Notes under the pieces: generated by a model
The model's database searches: none
What the model saw: only the letters and a program-made list of their open reading frames with translations
Told to the model about the DNA's origin: nothing
In this document: piece after piece, positions 34,197 to 42,684 of the stretch
How the letters are laid out: each line of letters begins with the position of its first letter
Numbering within the stretch: the stretch's first letter is position 1
Position numbers and translations under genes: made by a program
NCBI GenBank assembly: GCA_964415255.1
Contig: CAYQAC010000011.1
Coordinates: 1-63,329 of the forward strand
Direction of reading: 5' to 3'
DNA: 63,329 nucleotides
Source: JAHBVY01 sp964415255
Lineage (GTDB): Bacteria; Myxococcota_A; Polyangia; Polyangiales; Polyangiaceae

Positions 34197-36575
34197 CTAC
34201 TCGTCAACCTCGCCGTCGTCACTTGAGCCTTGCGCCTTCAGCAGATCCGCGTCGCTCATGTGGATGGACGCCTTAGACAGGTCCACGCCCGTTTGACCCC
34301 CAGCGGGCCGCGCGCCGGTCGGCTGCACCGCCACGTCAGCGGCGGGGAGGCTCGGTGAGGCGGGCGCGGCCTCCTCCTCACCCGACGGCTCCTCAACCTT
34401 CGCCTGAGCCGGCGCGAGCTCAGGCTCCGCTTGCGGCATCGGGATCTCTGCGAACAGCGCCGTGAAGCGGCTCTTGAACTCCTCAAACGCCTGGCGCTCG
34501 GAGCTCGGGAGCACCGCGAGCGCGTCCAGCTTCAGGCTCAGCGCGTCGATGAACTGCCCCTTACGCTTAGCGATGAAGTGAAGGTGCGGCCCCGTGCTGC
34601 GCCCCGTGGAGCCCACGTAGCCGATCACCTGCATCCGCTCGACGCGCTGCCCCACCTTCATCCCCTCCACGAACCGCGACATGTGGGCGTAGCCCGTCTC
34701 CATGTCATCGTCGTGCTTGAGCATCACCAGGTTACCGGCGGGGCCGCCATCACCGATGAACGACACCACGCCGTAAGACGAGGCGCCGATCGGCGTGCCG
34801 GTGGGCGCGCCAAAATCCGTCCCGTTGTGCGGCATGCGGCGCTTGAGCACCGGGTGCATCCGGTTCGGGTTGAACTGCGAGGTGACGGGCGCGTCTGGGA
34901 TCGGGCGGCGCCAGCCGCCCTCAGAGGGGGAGCGACCCTTCTCGTCGAAGTAGCCCTTGGTTTTTGCCCCACGGAAATAATAGACGCGCACCGCCTTCTC
35001 TGGCGCCCCCGCCGGGATGTACTCGAGCGCCTCCACCCCGGCGTAGCGCGCGAACTCGCCGAGCACCGTGGTCTCCTGCGCGATCACCTTCACTACGTCC
35101 CCCGGCTTGAACTGCGCGATCGACATGTGACCGCGCAGCGCCTTGCTGACCACGCTGGCGAGCCCCACCTCGAGGCCGCTCCGCTGCGCGTCCACGTCGA
35201 AGCCTGCGCCGGTCACCCGCACCGCGCCCTTCACCTGCGCGCGGTCCACCTTGAGGTCGAGCTTGGCGCCGCGCAGGAGCCCGCCCGAGTCCTCCTTCGC
35301 CTGGTAGATCTCCTCCTTGCTCACCTCGAACTCGAAGGCCTTGAGGCGCTTGGTGCTGCGATCCACAAGCGCGATGAAGCGATCCGTGCGGTTCGTTTTA
35401 TCGAGGTCGCGCACTGGCTTCAGCGCGGTCAAGGCGCGGTACGCCTGAGACTGCTCGAGGCCAGCGTCTTGCACCGCCTTCAAGAACGACTCGCGACCCA
35501 CCTCACCCTCGATGATCCGCGTGCCCTCAGCGCCGCGCTCGTCAGCTATCCGCCATGGGCCAGGCACCTTCACGCGCTTGGGCGGCGGCTCGGGCTCCGG
35601 CGCCACCTCCTCTGGCGCTGACTCCGTGACCTCCGCCACCGGCGTCACGCCGTCGGGGAACTTCCGCGGCGCCACCTGCACCAGCACCGCCACCAAGCTC
35701 GAGATCAGGGCGGCGCCGAACACGCCGCCGAGCACCGCGATCCAAGTGGGCGACACGCCCGGCTTGCCCCGCACGATCGCCCCACCGCGCTTCGAGTGCA
35801 CGCCGCGCTCGGAAGCGGAGAGCGCGATCTCATCGAGCTCACGCTCAAGCGGGCTCTCGGGTCGCGCCACGTCACGTCCGATTTGATCCAGCTCCTCACC
35901 GAACCCCGCGCTCAGCGCGCGCGCGCGCTCAGGATCCGTCTCACGCACCCGCGCCAGGAGCCGCTCACGCATCGCCTGCCCGCGCACGACGGGCACCGGC
36001 GGTAAGTCTTCCTCACCATCAGGCGCGCCGAAGTGGAGGGCCTCACCGAGAGGCGACGCCTCACCCAAGGGCGACGCTTCACCCAGCGCCTCCGCAGACC
36101 AAGGCTGTGTGATGGGGCGCGAGCTGCCAGGCGCCCGATCAGCGCCCAGGTGCGGCAGCTGCGGCGCACCGTGCGCCGAGTCCGTCAGGGGAGCTGCCGA
36201 GCGAGCCTCCGGCAGGCCATACTCCGACGCGAGCACCGACAGCGACGACGCTGGCGGTAACCCAGGGGAGGTGGGCGCCAGGCCGGGCGTCAACCCGGGA
36301 GCCAGCCGCGACAGCGGCTCGTGAGCTTCACTGACCGCTGCCTGCCCCGCCAGGCCGACCGACTGCGAGGTGGCGGGGGGTAGCTCAAGCGGCGGCAGCG
36401 ACACCCGCCGCACCTCAGGCGGTGGCCCGAACGCGACGCCTCCAGGCGCGGGCGCAGCCTCCGCGCGCGCGTCCGGATCCGCGGGGTGGAACACGGGCTC
36501 AGTCTCGCCCGCGTCGCCCACCGACGGGTCGATGACGCTGCCGACGAGGCGGGGGCCACCTGGCTTGGACGACAC
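34197..36575 (-). CDS. M23-family (LytM) peptidoglycan endopeptidase with long disordered cytoplasmic arm
   Basis: The 792-residue product has a Pro/Ala/Ser-rich N-terminal arm of about 270 residues, one membrane helix (WIAVLGGVFGAALISSLVAV), a periplasmic OapA/LysM-like region and a C-terminal LytM domain. The zinc site is visible as HNGTDFGAP and HLHF. The enzyme cuts peptide cross-links in the wall. An acidic Ala/Glu tail of about 100 residues follows. The start is GTG 36575. The long cytoplasmic arm with EAS repeats (PLGEASPLGEAS) is unusual for the family and may dock a regulator. Confidence 0.85.
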   Translation of the reverse strand: MSSKPGGPRLVGSVIDPSVGDAGETEPVFHPADPDARAEAAPAPGGVAFGPPPEVRRVSLPPLELPPATSQSVGLAGQAAVSEAHEPLSRLAPGLTPGLAPTSPGLPPASSLSVLASEYGLPEARSAAPLTDSAHGAPQLPHLGADRAPGSSRPITQPWSAEALGEASPLGEASPLGEALHFGAPDGEEDLPPVPVVRGQAMRERLLARVRETDPERARALSAGFGEELDQIGRDVARPESPLERELDEIALSASERGVHSKRGGAIVRGKPGVSPTWIAVLGGVFGAALISSLVAVLVQVAPRKFPDGVTPVAEVTESAPEEVAPEPEPPPKRVKVPGPWRIADERGAEGTRIIEGEVGRESFLKAVQDAGLEQSQAYRALTALKPVRDLDKTNRTDRFIALVDRSTKRLKAFEFEVSKEEIYQAKEDSGGLLRGAKLDLKVDRAQVKGAVRVTGAGFDVDAQRSGLEVGLASVVSKALRGHMSIAQFKPGDVVKVIAQETTVLGEFARYAGVEALEYIPAGAPEKAVRVYYFRGAKTKGYFDEKGRSPSEGGWRRPIPDAPVTSQFNPNRMHPVLKRRMPHNGTDFGAPTGTPIGASSYGVVSFIGDGGPAGNLVMLKHDDDMETGYAHMSRFVEGMKVGQRVERMQVIGYVGSTGRSTGPHLHFIAKRKGQFIDALSLKLDALAVLPSSERQAFEEFKSRFTALFAEIPMPQAEPELAPAQAKVEEPSGEEEAAPASPSLPAADVAVQPTGARPAGGQTGVDLSKASIHMSDADLLKAQGSSDDGEVDE

Positions 36576-36658
36576 AGCGGCGGCTTAGCAGGGGGCTGAA
36601 ACCCGAGCAAGGCAGCCCCCAGCGGCGGCACCTGTCCAGACGTTCCCCTAACGATGCA

Positions 36659-36682
36659 GGGTTTGGGGGTTGGGCACCGCGC
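36659..36682 (+). repeat. Dispersed G-rich repeat, copy f
   Basis: GGGTTTGGGGGTTGGGCACC followed by GCGCTCC lies 84 bases upstream of the divergent M23 gene. It is close to copies b and e. Confidence 0.6.
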
Positions 36683-36837
36683 TCCACGGTTTGCGGCGCT
36701 GTGCGTCACGCCAGCTGAAGTGCCAGGGCGGGGGCGCTATGCTGCGCGCTGGGGTCAAGCTCCTGCCTAACCAACGCGCGCGGGCGGACCCAGATGAAGG
36801 TCCGCTGAGTCGCCCTTCATCACGAACCGAGACCGCC

Positions 36838-37551
36838 ATGGACGAGCACACCAAGCAGCTCCTCTCGCTAGGACGAGAGCACTACGCCAAGCGTGAGTAC
36901 GATCAGGCAGAGTACCTGCTGCGCCAAGTCTCCGAGCAGGCCAGCGGTTTTGCTGACGTCCACAACATGCTCGGCGTGATCGCCCACAGCCGCGGCCACT
37001 TCACCGAAGCCGAGCGTGAGTTCGAGCACGCGGTGAAGCTCAACCCGCGCTACACCGAGGCGCAGCTGAACCTGATGGTCGCCTACAATGACCTGGGGAA
37101 GTACGAGCACGCGCGCTGCGTGTACGCTGGGATCCGCACCCGGGACGAGGCGCGCGGCGACGAGCCTGATGCGTTCATGCTGGGCAAAATCGCGAACCTG
37201 CACGCAGACGTCAGCCAAGCTTACGTTGACGCGGGGATGATGGAGGAGGCCATCTCCGAGCTTGAGCGCGCGGTGCGGCTCTGCCCACAGTTCGCCGACC
37301 TGAGGACGCGCCTCGGGGTGCTCTACCGCGACACGGGCAAGGCCCAGCGCGCGCGTGAGGAGCTGGAGGCGGCGCTGAGCGCCAACCCGAAGTACCACCA
37401 CGCGCGCGTGATGCTCGCGGTGCTCCTGCTCACCACCGGTGAAGAGGAGCGCGCCATCATCGAGCTCACCCAGCTGCTTGAGGACGACCCCGACAACAAG
37501 AGCGCGCAGATGTACCTGCGCATCGCGCGCGCCGAGCGAGAGCGCGCCTAG
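36838..37551 (+). CDS. TPR-repeat protein, cytoplasmic
   Basis: The 237-residue product starts at ATG 36838 and is mostly tetratricopeptide repeats, e.g. HNMLGVIAHSRGHFTEAERE, TEAQLNLMVAYNDLGKYEHA and ADLRTRLGVLYRDTGKAQRA. There is no signal peptide. Proteins of this type scaffold gliding or assembly complexes in myxobacteria, but nothing here tells which. It is probably co-transcribed with the DUF2062 gene 20 bases downstream. Confidence 0.82.
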   Translation: MDEHTKQLLSLGREHYAKREYDQAEYLLRQVSEQASGFADVHNMLGVIAHSRGHFTEAEREFEHAVKLNPRYTEAQLNLMVAYNDLGKYEHARCVYAGIRTRDEARGDEPDAFMLGKIANLHADVSQAYVDAGMMEEAISELERAVRLCPQFADLRTRLGVLYRDTGKAQRAREELEAALSANPKYHHARVMLAVLLLTTGEEERAIIELTQLLEDDPDNKSAQMYLRIARAERERA

Positions 37552-37571
37552 CTCATCCATGGAGCAGCGAC

Positions 37572-38084
37572 GTGGCGCGCGCTAGTTCGTCAGCGCGCCT
37601 GAAGGCGCTCCGTCAGGGTGGCTGGCGACAGGCGCTCCGCGCCCTGTGGCGGCGGCTGCGCGGCGGCGCGGTGACGCCGCTGCGCGCCGGCTCATCGGTG
37701 GCGCTTGGGGTGTTCATCGGGTGCATCCCGGTGTTCGGGCTCCATTTCCCGCTGTGCGCCGCGCTCTGCCTGCCGCTCAGGCTCGACCTGGTGCTGTGTT
37801 ACCTGGGCTCGAACATCTCGAACCCGCTGTTCGCGCCGCTGCTCATCCTCGCGGAGCTGAAGCTCGGCGCGTGGCTGCTCGGCAGGGGTGAGCTCAGCTT
37901 CGATCGCGCGGCGCCACTCAGCGAGCTCATGGCTCAGTTTGGCGTCGAGCTCCTGGTGGGGGCGCCGCTCGTGGGCCTCGCGCTGGGGCTCTGCCTCGGC
38001 GCGCTCAGCGCCGCCGTGGTGCACCGGAGGCGCCAGGCGGCGCCGCTCCCCGTGGCCACAAAAGACAGCGCACCAGACGACTGA
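37572..38084 (+). CDS. DUF2062 membrane protein
   Basis: The 170-residue product carries the DUF2062 pattern: GSSVALGVFIGCIPVFGLHF, a row of small and basic residues around LRLDLVLCYLGSNISNPLFA, and further hydrophobic helices. Members are small inner membrane proteins of unknown role, often near glycan or polysaccharide genes. GTG 37572 is the start. Its stop codon directly abuts the stop of the converging lipoprotein gene (TGATCA). Confidence 0.8.
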   Translation: MARASSSARLKALRQGGWRQALRALWRRLRGGAVTPLRAGSSVALGVFIGCIPVFGLHFPLCAALCLPLRLDLVLCYLGSNISNPLFAPLLILAELKLGAWLLGRGELSFDRAAPLSELMAQFGVELLVGAPLVGLALGLCLGALSAAVVHRRRQAAPLPVATKDSAPDD

Positions 38085-38702
38085 TCACGCCGGGCGGCGG
38101 TGCAGCATGTACATCAGGGCGGCGCGCAGCTCCGGCTTGAGCGCCTCGAAGGCGAGGACGCTGGCGGCCTTAGGGGCCACGCCCTCAAGGCGCCACGCCT
38201 CCTCACCGCTCTTGTATTTGGCCTCCACGCGCTTCTCCTTCTGCTTCACGCTGAGAAGTTCGTTCTCCTTACCATCGTAGACCTTGTAGCCGTAGTCCTT
38301 CGGCTTGGAGAGGTGGAGCCGCGTGCCGTTCTCCTCCTCCAGCTCGAGCCGGTCGTCCTTCTTGAACTTCAGCTTGTGCGTCACGGTGCCGTCCGGCAGA
38401 CGGATCTTGATGCGGTCAGCCTCCCGCGTGAGCTTGTAGACCGTCTTCCCCTCTTGGCTCAGGGTCACCTGGGTGCCCTTCAGCTCCAGGTCGAAGTTGC
38501 TGTCGCCCGCGCGCAGCGCCGCTTTATCGCCGTCGAGCTTGAGCTCAATGTCGACTTCCCCGCTCGTTTGCAGCACCGCCGCCGGGTCAAAGGCGATCGC
38601 GACGGGCGGGCTCTCCTCCCCGCCAGCCTCACCTGAGCCCTTGCAGGCGAGCAGCGCGAGGGCCATCAAGAGCACGTACAGGAAAACCTTGCGGGAACGC
38701 AT
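38085..38702 (-). CDS. Lipoprotein of unknown function, charged beta-rich
   Basis: The 205-residue product has a lipoprotein signal ending ALLAC (Cys20). The mature part is rich in Lys, Glu and Asp and reads as successive strands (KLDGDKAALRAGDSNFDLEL and GKTVYKLTREADRIKIRL). It resembles a repeated beta-hairpin sheet. No domain is recognised. Divergent from the glycosyltransferase at 38983. Confidence 0.68.
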   Translation of the reverse strand: MRSRKVFLYVLLMALALLACKGSGEAGGEESPPVAIAFDPAAVLQTSGEVDIELKLDGDKAALRAGDSNFDLELKGTQVTLSQEGKTVYKLTREADRIKIRLPDGTVTHKLKFKKDDRLELEEENGTRLHLSKPKDYGYKVYDGKENELLSVKQKEKRVEAKYKSGEEAWRLEGVAPKAASVLAFEALKPELRAALMYMLHRRPA

Positions 38703-38810
38703 GCGCCGAGGCTACCGCGGCGCTCGCCTGGCACCAAGCGGCTTCGAGCGCCGTCGGGCCCTTGACGTGCCGCGCGCGGCCTCCTGGCTGAGCCGTGAGG
38801 GTGTTCACGG

Positions 38811-38840
38811 TGCGGTGCCGTCCAACCCCCAAACAAGCCC
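38811..38840 (-). repeat. Dispersed G-rich repeat, copy g
   Basis: On the minus strand it reads CTTGTTTGGGGGTTGGACGG then CACCGCA. It lies 143 bases before the glycosyltransferase start. Confidence 0.55.
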
Positions 38841-38880
38841 TGCGCAATATGCCGTGCAGGGTCGTCGTGGCCGAGCACCT

Positions 38881-38960
38881 GGAGGCCCCACGCCGGAGAG
38901 CGCTGGCCTNNNNNNNNNNCAAGCGGAGGCCAGCGCTCTCCGGCGTGGGGCCTCCGCTTG
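38881..38960. other. Scaffold gap inside a long inverted repeat
   Basis: Ten Ns at 38910-38919 separate a 29-base segment from its exact reverse complement (38927-38955). The right side also holds a 12-bp stem, CAAGCGGAGGCC and GGCCTCCGCTTG. A real inverted repeat of this strength may have stopped assembly, or the join is a fold-back chimera. The promoter of the 38983 gene lies here. Confidence 0.75.
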
Positions 38961-38982
38961 AGCGCCGTGGCTAGCTCGCGCC

Positions 38983-40140
38983 GTGTCTAGCGTCGTGATG
39001 TTCGCCCCCAGCGCGCCCTCTGAGCCCGGAGGCGTCGCGCGAGCGTCGCTTCGCATCGCCGAACAAGCCGCGCGGCGCGGTGAGGAGGTGCACCTCGTGT
39101 GTTGGTCGAAGCACGCGCCGCCGGGCGCCTGCGTCACGCGGCGGAGCACGACGGACGCCGGCGCGCTGTATGAGCACCACGTGGGGCGCCAAGGCGACGC
39201 CGAGCGCGATCTGATGGCGCTCACCGATCATGGGGCGAACGTCGCCGAGCGCAGCTCAGCGAGCTTGGTGCACGGCATTTACGGATCGAGCGCAGGTTAC
39301 GCGGGGGTGCTGGCGGCGCAGCTCGCGGCGCTCCCCAGCGTGCTCAGCCTGCGCGGCAACGACGTGGACCGCGGCCTTTTCCGCGCGGATCAACTGCCGC
39401 TCTTGAGCCACGCCGTGACGCGCGCGAGCGTGGTGAGCGCGGTCTCGCGCGAGCTGAAGCGCAAGGCGGGGCGCGCGTTTGGGCGCGAGGTGACGCACGT
39501 CACCAACTCGGTGGACACCCAAGTGTTCAAGCCGGAGGCCGCCGACAACAGCCTCCGCGCGAGCCTCGGGCTCACCCCGGGCGCGCCCGTCATCGGCTTC
39601 ATGGGAGAGCTCCGCGAGAAGAAGGGGATGCGCTACCTGTTGCCCGCCTTCGCAGAGCTTTCCCACAGGCAAACAGTGCACCTGCTGCTGATCGGCGGCC
39701 TGCGCGCGGACGCGCGCGAGGCGTATGAGCACTTCCGCGAGACGGCGCCCGAGGCCGCCCAGCGCATCCACCTGCTGGAGTACGCGGGGAGCCCCAAGCG
39801 GCTGTGCCGCCTGCTCGCGCTGTGCGACCTGATGGTGTTTCCGTCGCTGTTCGAGGGCACCCCCAACGCGGTGCTGGAGGCGATGGCGGCGGGCCGCCCG
39901 GTGCTCGCGACGCGGGTGGGCGGCCACCTCGACCTGATCGACCACGACGCCACCGGCGCCTTGATCGACCTCCATGACTTAGACCGGCTCCCGGACGCGA
40001 TCGAGGAGTGCCTCTCAAGCGAACGGCGCACGAGCTGGGGCACGAACGCGAGGGCATTTGTTGCCAGGGAGCACCTCCCAGAGCGGGAGAGCGCGGCGTA
40101 TCGAGCGCTCTACGCGAGGGCGCGGGGGGGTGGAGAGTAA
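38983..40140 (+). CDS. Glycosyltransferase family 4
   Basis: The 385-residue product has the GT-B fold of GT4 enzymes. The N-terminal domain starts MFAPSAPSEPGGVARASLRI; the C-terminal domain has IGFMGELREKKGMRYLLPAF and the sugar-nucleotide site PSLFEGTPNAVLEAMAAGRP with E-x7-E, followed by the VGGHLDLI stretch. It adds a sugar from a nucleotide donor to a glycan or lipid acceptor. GTG 38983 is the start. Its 3' end and flank are repeated in decayed form at about 42108-42352, on the far side of the AbiE pair. Confidence 0.9.
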   Translation: MSSVVMFAPSAPSEPGGVARASLRIAEQAARRGEEVHLVCWSKHAPPGACVTRRSTTDAGALYEHHVGRQGDAERDLMALTDHGANVAERSSASLVHGIYGSSAGYAGVLAAQLAALPSVLSLRGNDVDRGLFRADQLPLLSHAVTRASVVSAVSRELKRKAGRAFGREVTHVTNSVDTQVFKPEAADNSLRASLGLTPGAPVIGFMGELREKKGMRYLLPAFAELSHRQTVHLLLIGGLRADAREAYEHFRETAPEAAQRIHLLEYAGSPKRLCRLLALCDLMVFPSLFEGTPNAVLEAMAAGRPVLATRVGGHLDLIDHDATGALIDLHDLDRLPDAIEECLSSERRTSWGTNARAFVAREHLPERESAAYRALYARARGGGE

Positions 40141-40207
40141 GCTGAGCTTACTACCTGCAACGTCTCATCAGGGTGATTGACGTCAGGCTCAGCGCCACGT
40201 GATGTGC
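39907..40207 (+). repeat. Direct repeat, intact arm: glycosyltransferase 3' end plus flank
   Basis: The last part of the gene and the following 67 bases match 42108-42352. Matching pieces include TTGCCAGGGAGCACCTCCCA in the gene and CAGGCTCAGCGCCACGT in the flank. Confidence 0.75.
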
Positions 40208-40219
40208 CCACGAGGACGG

Positions 40220-41200
40220 CTATGACCTCGGCTTCGATGCCTCGACATGCCTCCTCACGTTCTGTGCCTTCCAGAGAAGGCCAGGGTGCTGTTCGATGAT
40301 GCCCTGCAGGGCCACGTCTTCCGTCAGCAGCGCTGAGACGATGTCACCCGCGCCGTTCAAGCGTTCAAGGAACTCAAGCTCGCGCTCATCGAACGGCAGC
40401 ACTGCGCGCATCAGGTCCCGCGTCTCGCGCACGAGGGTGTTCGTCCACACCTCGATGTCCGCCTTCGCTGGGCGTACATCTTCGCGAAGCATCGGGGCGA
40501 GTTGCGAGGCGACATCGGCTGCGGTGGTTGCGACATTGTCGACGGTGATCGTCCGCCAGTCTTCGCGATTGATGCCCCCGTAGACGACGAACCCGAGCCG
40601 TAGCTTGCGGACATCCAGCATCCCCGGCCGGAGAAGCTCTCGAGCATCGAAGACGTCGCGACTGGCGCTGCGCGCGACGAGCGCGGCGAGCTTTCCGGCC
40701 GCAAGCTCGTGGTCATCGAGCAGCAGGATGCGCTGCGCAACCTGACCGCCGATCGGGTACGAGTCACGGGGTGTGGGCAGCCATAGGGGCGTCCGCAGCA
40801 TGAAGTTCACATCCACCTCGATGCTGCCAGGACGGCCCAGCGCGGTGGTGTACGAGAGTCGCCATTTCCCACCAGCATGCTCGGTCGGAGCGCGCCTCAC
40901 CGTCAGGCCCGCGCGCCCAAAGACTTGCTCAAGCGCCTGCTCCACCCGCGGTCGCTCGGCGAGCATCGTCGGCCTGTCTGCGGCGCCGACGTAGTTCAGG
41001 TCGATGTCTACGGAGAGCCGCGGCAGCTGAAGGATGAAGAGGTTGAGCGCGGTGCCGCCCTTGAGCGCGAGACGTGTGCCGAGGAACGGGTGAGCGCGGA
41101 CCCCTTCGAGGACCTGTACTAGCCTGTAGACTTTCTCGTAAGACTCAGCGGAGTACCCAGCGTCTGCCGCTGCGCGTTGGAGCTGTTCACGAGAGAGCAT
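40220..41200 (-). CDS. abiEii: AbiEii-type nucleotidyltransferase toxin
   Basis: The 326-residue product starts at ATG 41200. It has the AbiEii nucleotidyltransferase motifs: KGGTALNL (47-54), RLSVDIDLNY with DIDL at 65-68, and ELAAGKLAALVARSASRDVF. AbiEii with AbiEi forms type IV toxin-antitoxin systems active in abortive phage infection; the toxin modifies nucleic acid using a nucleotide. The start overlaps the abiEi stop by 14 bases, so expression is coupled. Codon use and base composition are less G+C-biased than in neighbouring genes, suggesting transfer. Confidence 0.88.
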   Translation of the reverse strand: MLSREQLQRAAADAGYSAESYEKVYRLVQVLEGVRAHPFLGTRLALKGGTALNLFILQLPRLSVDIDLNYVGAADRPTMLAERPRVEQALEQVFGRAGLTVRRAPTEHAGGKWRLSYTTALGRPGSIEVDVNFMLRTPLWLPTPRDSYPIGGQVAQRILLLDDHELAAGKLAALVARSASRDVFDARELLRPGMLDVRKLRLGFVVYGGINREDWRTITVDNVATTAADVASQLAPMLREDVRPAKADIEVWTNTLVRETRDLMRAVLPFDERELEFLERLNGAGDIVSALLTEDVALQGIIEQHPGLLWKAQNVRRHVEASKPRS

Positions 41201-42002
41201 CGGCGTGTTCCTCCCACGAACGCGAGAGCAAGCGCTCGGGCACCACCAGGTTCCACCCCTTGACGAGCCTGCCTGGCTCGCGGGTCGCGTCGAAGTAACA
41301 TGGCTGCCTTGGCGCGCGCGCGCGTAGGGGCGCGAGGTGGCTGTCATCGACGAAGAGCCGCTCGCGCTGCTGCTCGAGGAAGAAGCCCACGCGAGCCAGC
41401 GTCAGCGCGGTGGCGAACTTGACCGCATAGCTGACGATCGCATCGAGGTCGAAGAACTCCACCATCTCGAGCGAGCGCCACACCTCCTCCCAACCCCCGC
41501 CGTGGGTGGGCGCATCCAGGACGTCCACGAGGGTCCGCTCGAGCGTCGTGACGCGCACCTCACCGCCCGCGTACAGCTCCCTCACGACGAGTCCGCCAAA
41601 GTCGGGTGCATCGCGGACGGCCTTCGGCGGAGCCACTGCGACGAACTCATTCCCCTGAAACGAAAGGGCCCTTGGGTGCGCCTTGGTGAGCACCGTGTAG
41701 CGGTGCCAGACAGAATACGCCTTGCCGCGAAATTGCAGCGCAGCGTGGTACGCGACCACGGCGTCCACCGTGAGCTTGCTCGCGATGAGGAACGGATCGA
41801 CCTGGAAATCGCCGCCGCTAGCGCCGCTCGGCACCACGGCGTAAAGCCCTCGCCGCACACGCAGTAGACGCCCGGCCTCGACGTGATGGCCGAGCAGGCT
41901 GTCCACCGTCCGTGGGCTGCGCTCGCGCCCACGCCCGTGCGCCGCGAGGTACTCCTCGTGAGTAAAAACCGGGTGGCTCGAGAAGAAGTCCGAGGAGCGC
42001 AT
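41187..42002 (-). CDS. abiEi: AbiEi-type antitoxin / winged-helix repressor
   Basis: The 271-residue product begins with a winged-helix segment: FTHEEYLAAHGRG, RTVDSLLGHHVEAGRLLRVR and RGLYAVVPSG, as in AbiEi antitoxins. The C-terminal part has the PPKAVRD and TTLERTLVDVLDAP segments typical of the family. It should neutralise AbiEii and repress its own operon. A nested inverted repeat at 42004-42062 lies just upstream, the expected operator. Confidence 0.88.
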   Translation of the reverse strand: MRSSDFFSSHPVFTHEEYLAAHGRGRERSPRTVDSLLGHHVEAGRLLRVRRGLYAVVPSGASGGDFQVDPFLIASKLTVDAVVAYHAALQFRGKAYSVWHRYTVLTKAHPRALSFQGNEFVAVAPPKAVRDAPDFGGLVVRELYAGGEVRVTTLERTLVDVLDAPTHGGGWEEVWRSLEMVEFFDLDAIVSYAVKFATALTLARVGFFLEQQRERLFVDDSHLAPLRARAPRQPCYFDATREPGRLVKGWNLVVPERLLSRSWEEHADALS

Positions 42003-42003
42003 A

Positions 42004-42062
42004 CTTGATGATTCCTAGCGTTGCACGCACCCATTCTGCGTGTATCGCTGGGAATTATCAAG
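42004..42062. promoter_or_regulatory. Nested inverted repeat upstream of abiEi, probable AbiEi operator
   Basis: The outer arms CTTGATGATTCCTAGCG (42004-42020) and CGCTGGGAATTATCAAG (42046-42062) pair at 15 of 17 positions. Within them GCACGCA and TGCGTGT form an inner pair. The site starts one base upstream of the abiEi start region. AbiEi proteins bind inverted repeats at their own promoter, so this is the likely autoregulatory site. It is much more A+T-rich than its surroundings. Confidence 0.65.
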
Positions 42063-42107
42063 CGGTGACTCGCGATAGGCAGCGCATCCTGGCCAGGCGA
42101 GGCGCGC

Positions 42108-42294
42108 GGGCACCTCGATCTGGCCGATCACGACCTCGACCAGCTTCCGGAGGCCGAGTGCCAACGAGCAGCGCCTGAGCTGGGGCGCGAATGTGAAGGC
42201 GCTTGTTGCCAGGGAGCACCTCCCAGAGCAGGAGAGCGCGGCGTATCAGGGGCTCTACGAGAGGGCGCGGGGGTTGGGGGGTGAGGTGGGCTAA
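42108..42294 (+). pseudogene. Decayed second copy of the GT4 glycosyltransferase 3' end
   Basis: Translation gives GHLDLADHDLDQLPEA, then after a one-base frameshift NEQRLSWGANVKALVAREHL and PEQESAAYQGLYERARG before TAA 42292. The intact gene reads GHLDLIDHDATGA...DRLPDA and SSERRTSWGTNARAFVAREH with LPERESAAYRALYARARG. A nine-residue stretch is missing. The copy is therefore a broken 3' fragment in the same orientation. Confidence 0.8.
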
Positions 42295-42352
42295 CTACAC
42301 TCAGTATCTCATCAGAGCAGCTGACGCCAGGCTCAGCGCCACGTAATGCGTC
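42108..42352 (+). repeat. Direct repeat, decayed arm
   Basis: This is the partner of 39907-40207. Its non-coding tail TCTCATCAGAGCAGCTGACG and CAGGCTCAGCGCCACGTAAT parallels the flank of the intact gene. Confidence 0.72.
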
Positions 42353-42684
42353 TTGCCCTGATCTTCGTTGGCCGGATTTGAGGTAATTCCGAGGCCGGCA
42401 GACTGGCCTTCGTCTCCGCCGGGTCGAAGAGATCACGACTCAGCTCGGCGTCTCTGGTCGGCACCTGCGCTGCGTCTTCACTGAGCACTGGTAGTTGCGC
42501 CGAAAGAATACGCGCGCACGGCGCGGCTCCAGCGCGCCGTCGCCGCGCGTTGCTGGGCTCTTCGCGCAGCTCCGTGAGCGTCGTGCGCAGGGACGCGCAA
42601 CGACTGGAGCGCGTGCGCGTCAACGGGCCACGGCGCCGAGCCTCACCGAGATGTTCAAAGCGCTCGCGACTCACCGCGCCCTAG
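42353..42684. other. No recognisable gene
   Basis: One minus-strand frame (42333-42674) is open but is Arg/Ala-rich and overlaps the repeat arm; it shows no family features. Nothing else is supported in this stretch. Confidence 0.4.

Noticed and set aside
34431..35621. 396-codon plus-strand open frame
   Set aside because: It is antisense to the M23 peptidase domain, is His/Arg/Leu-rich and shows no family features.
42333..42674. 113-codon minus-strand frame
   Set aside because: It overlaps the decayed repeat arm and has no recognisable motif or plausible start context.
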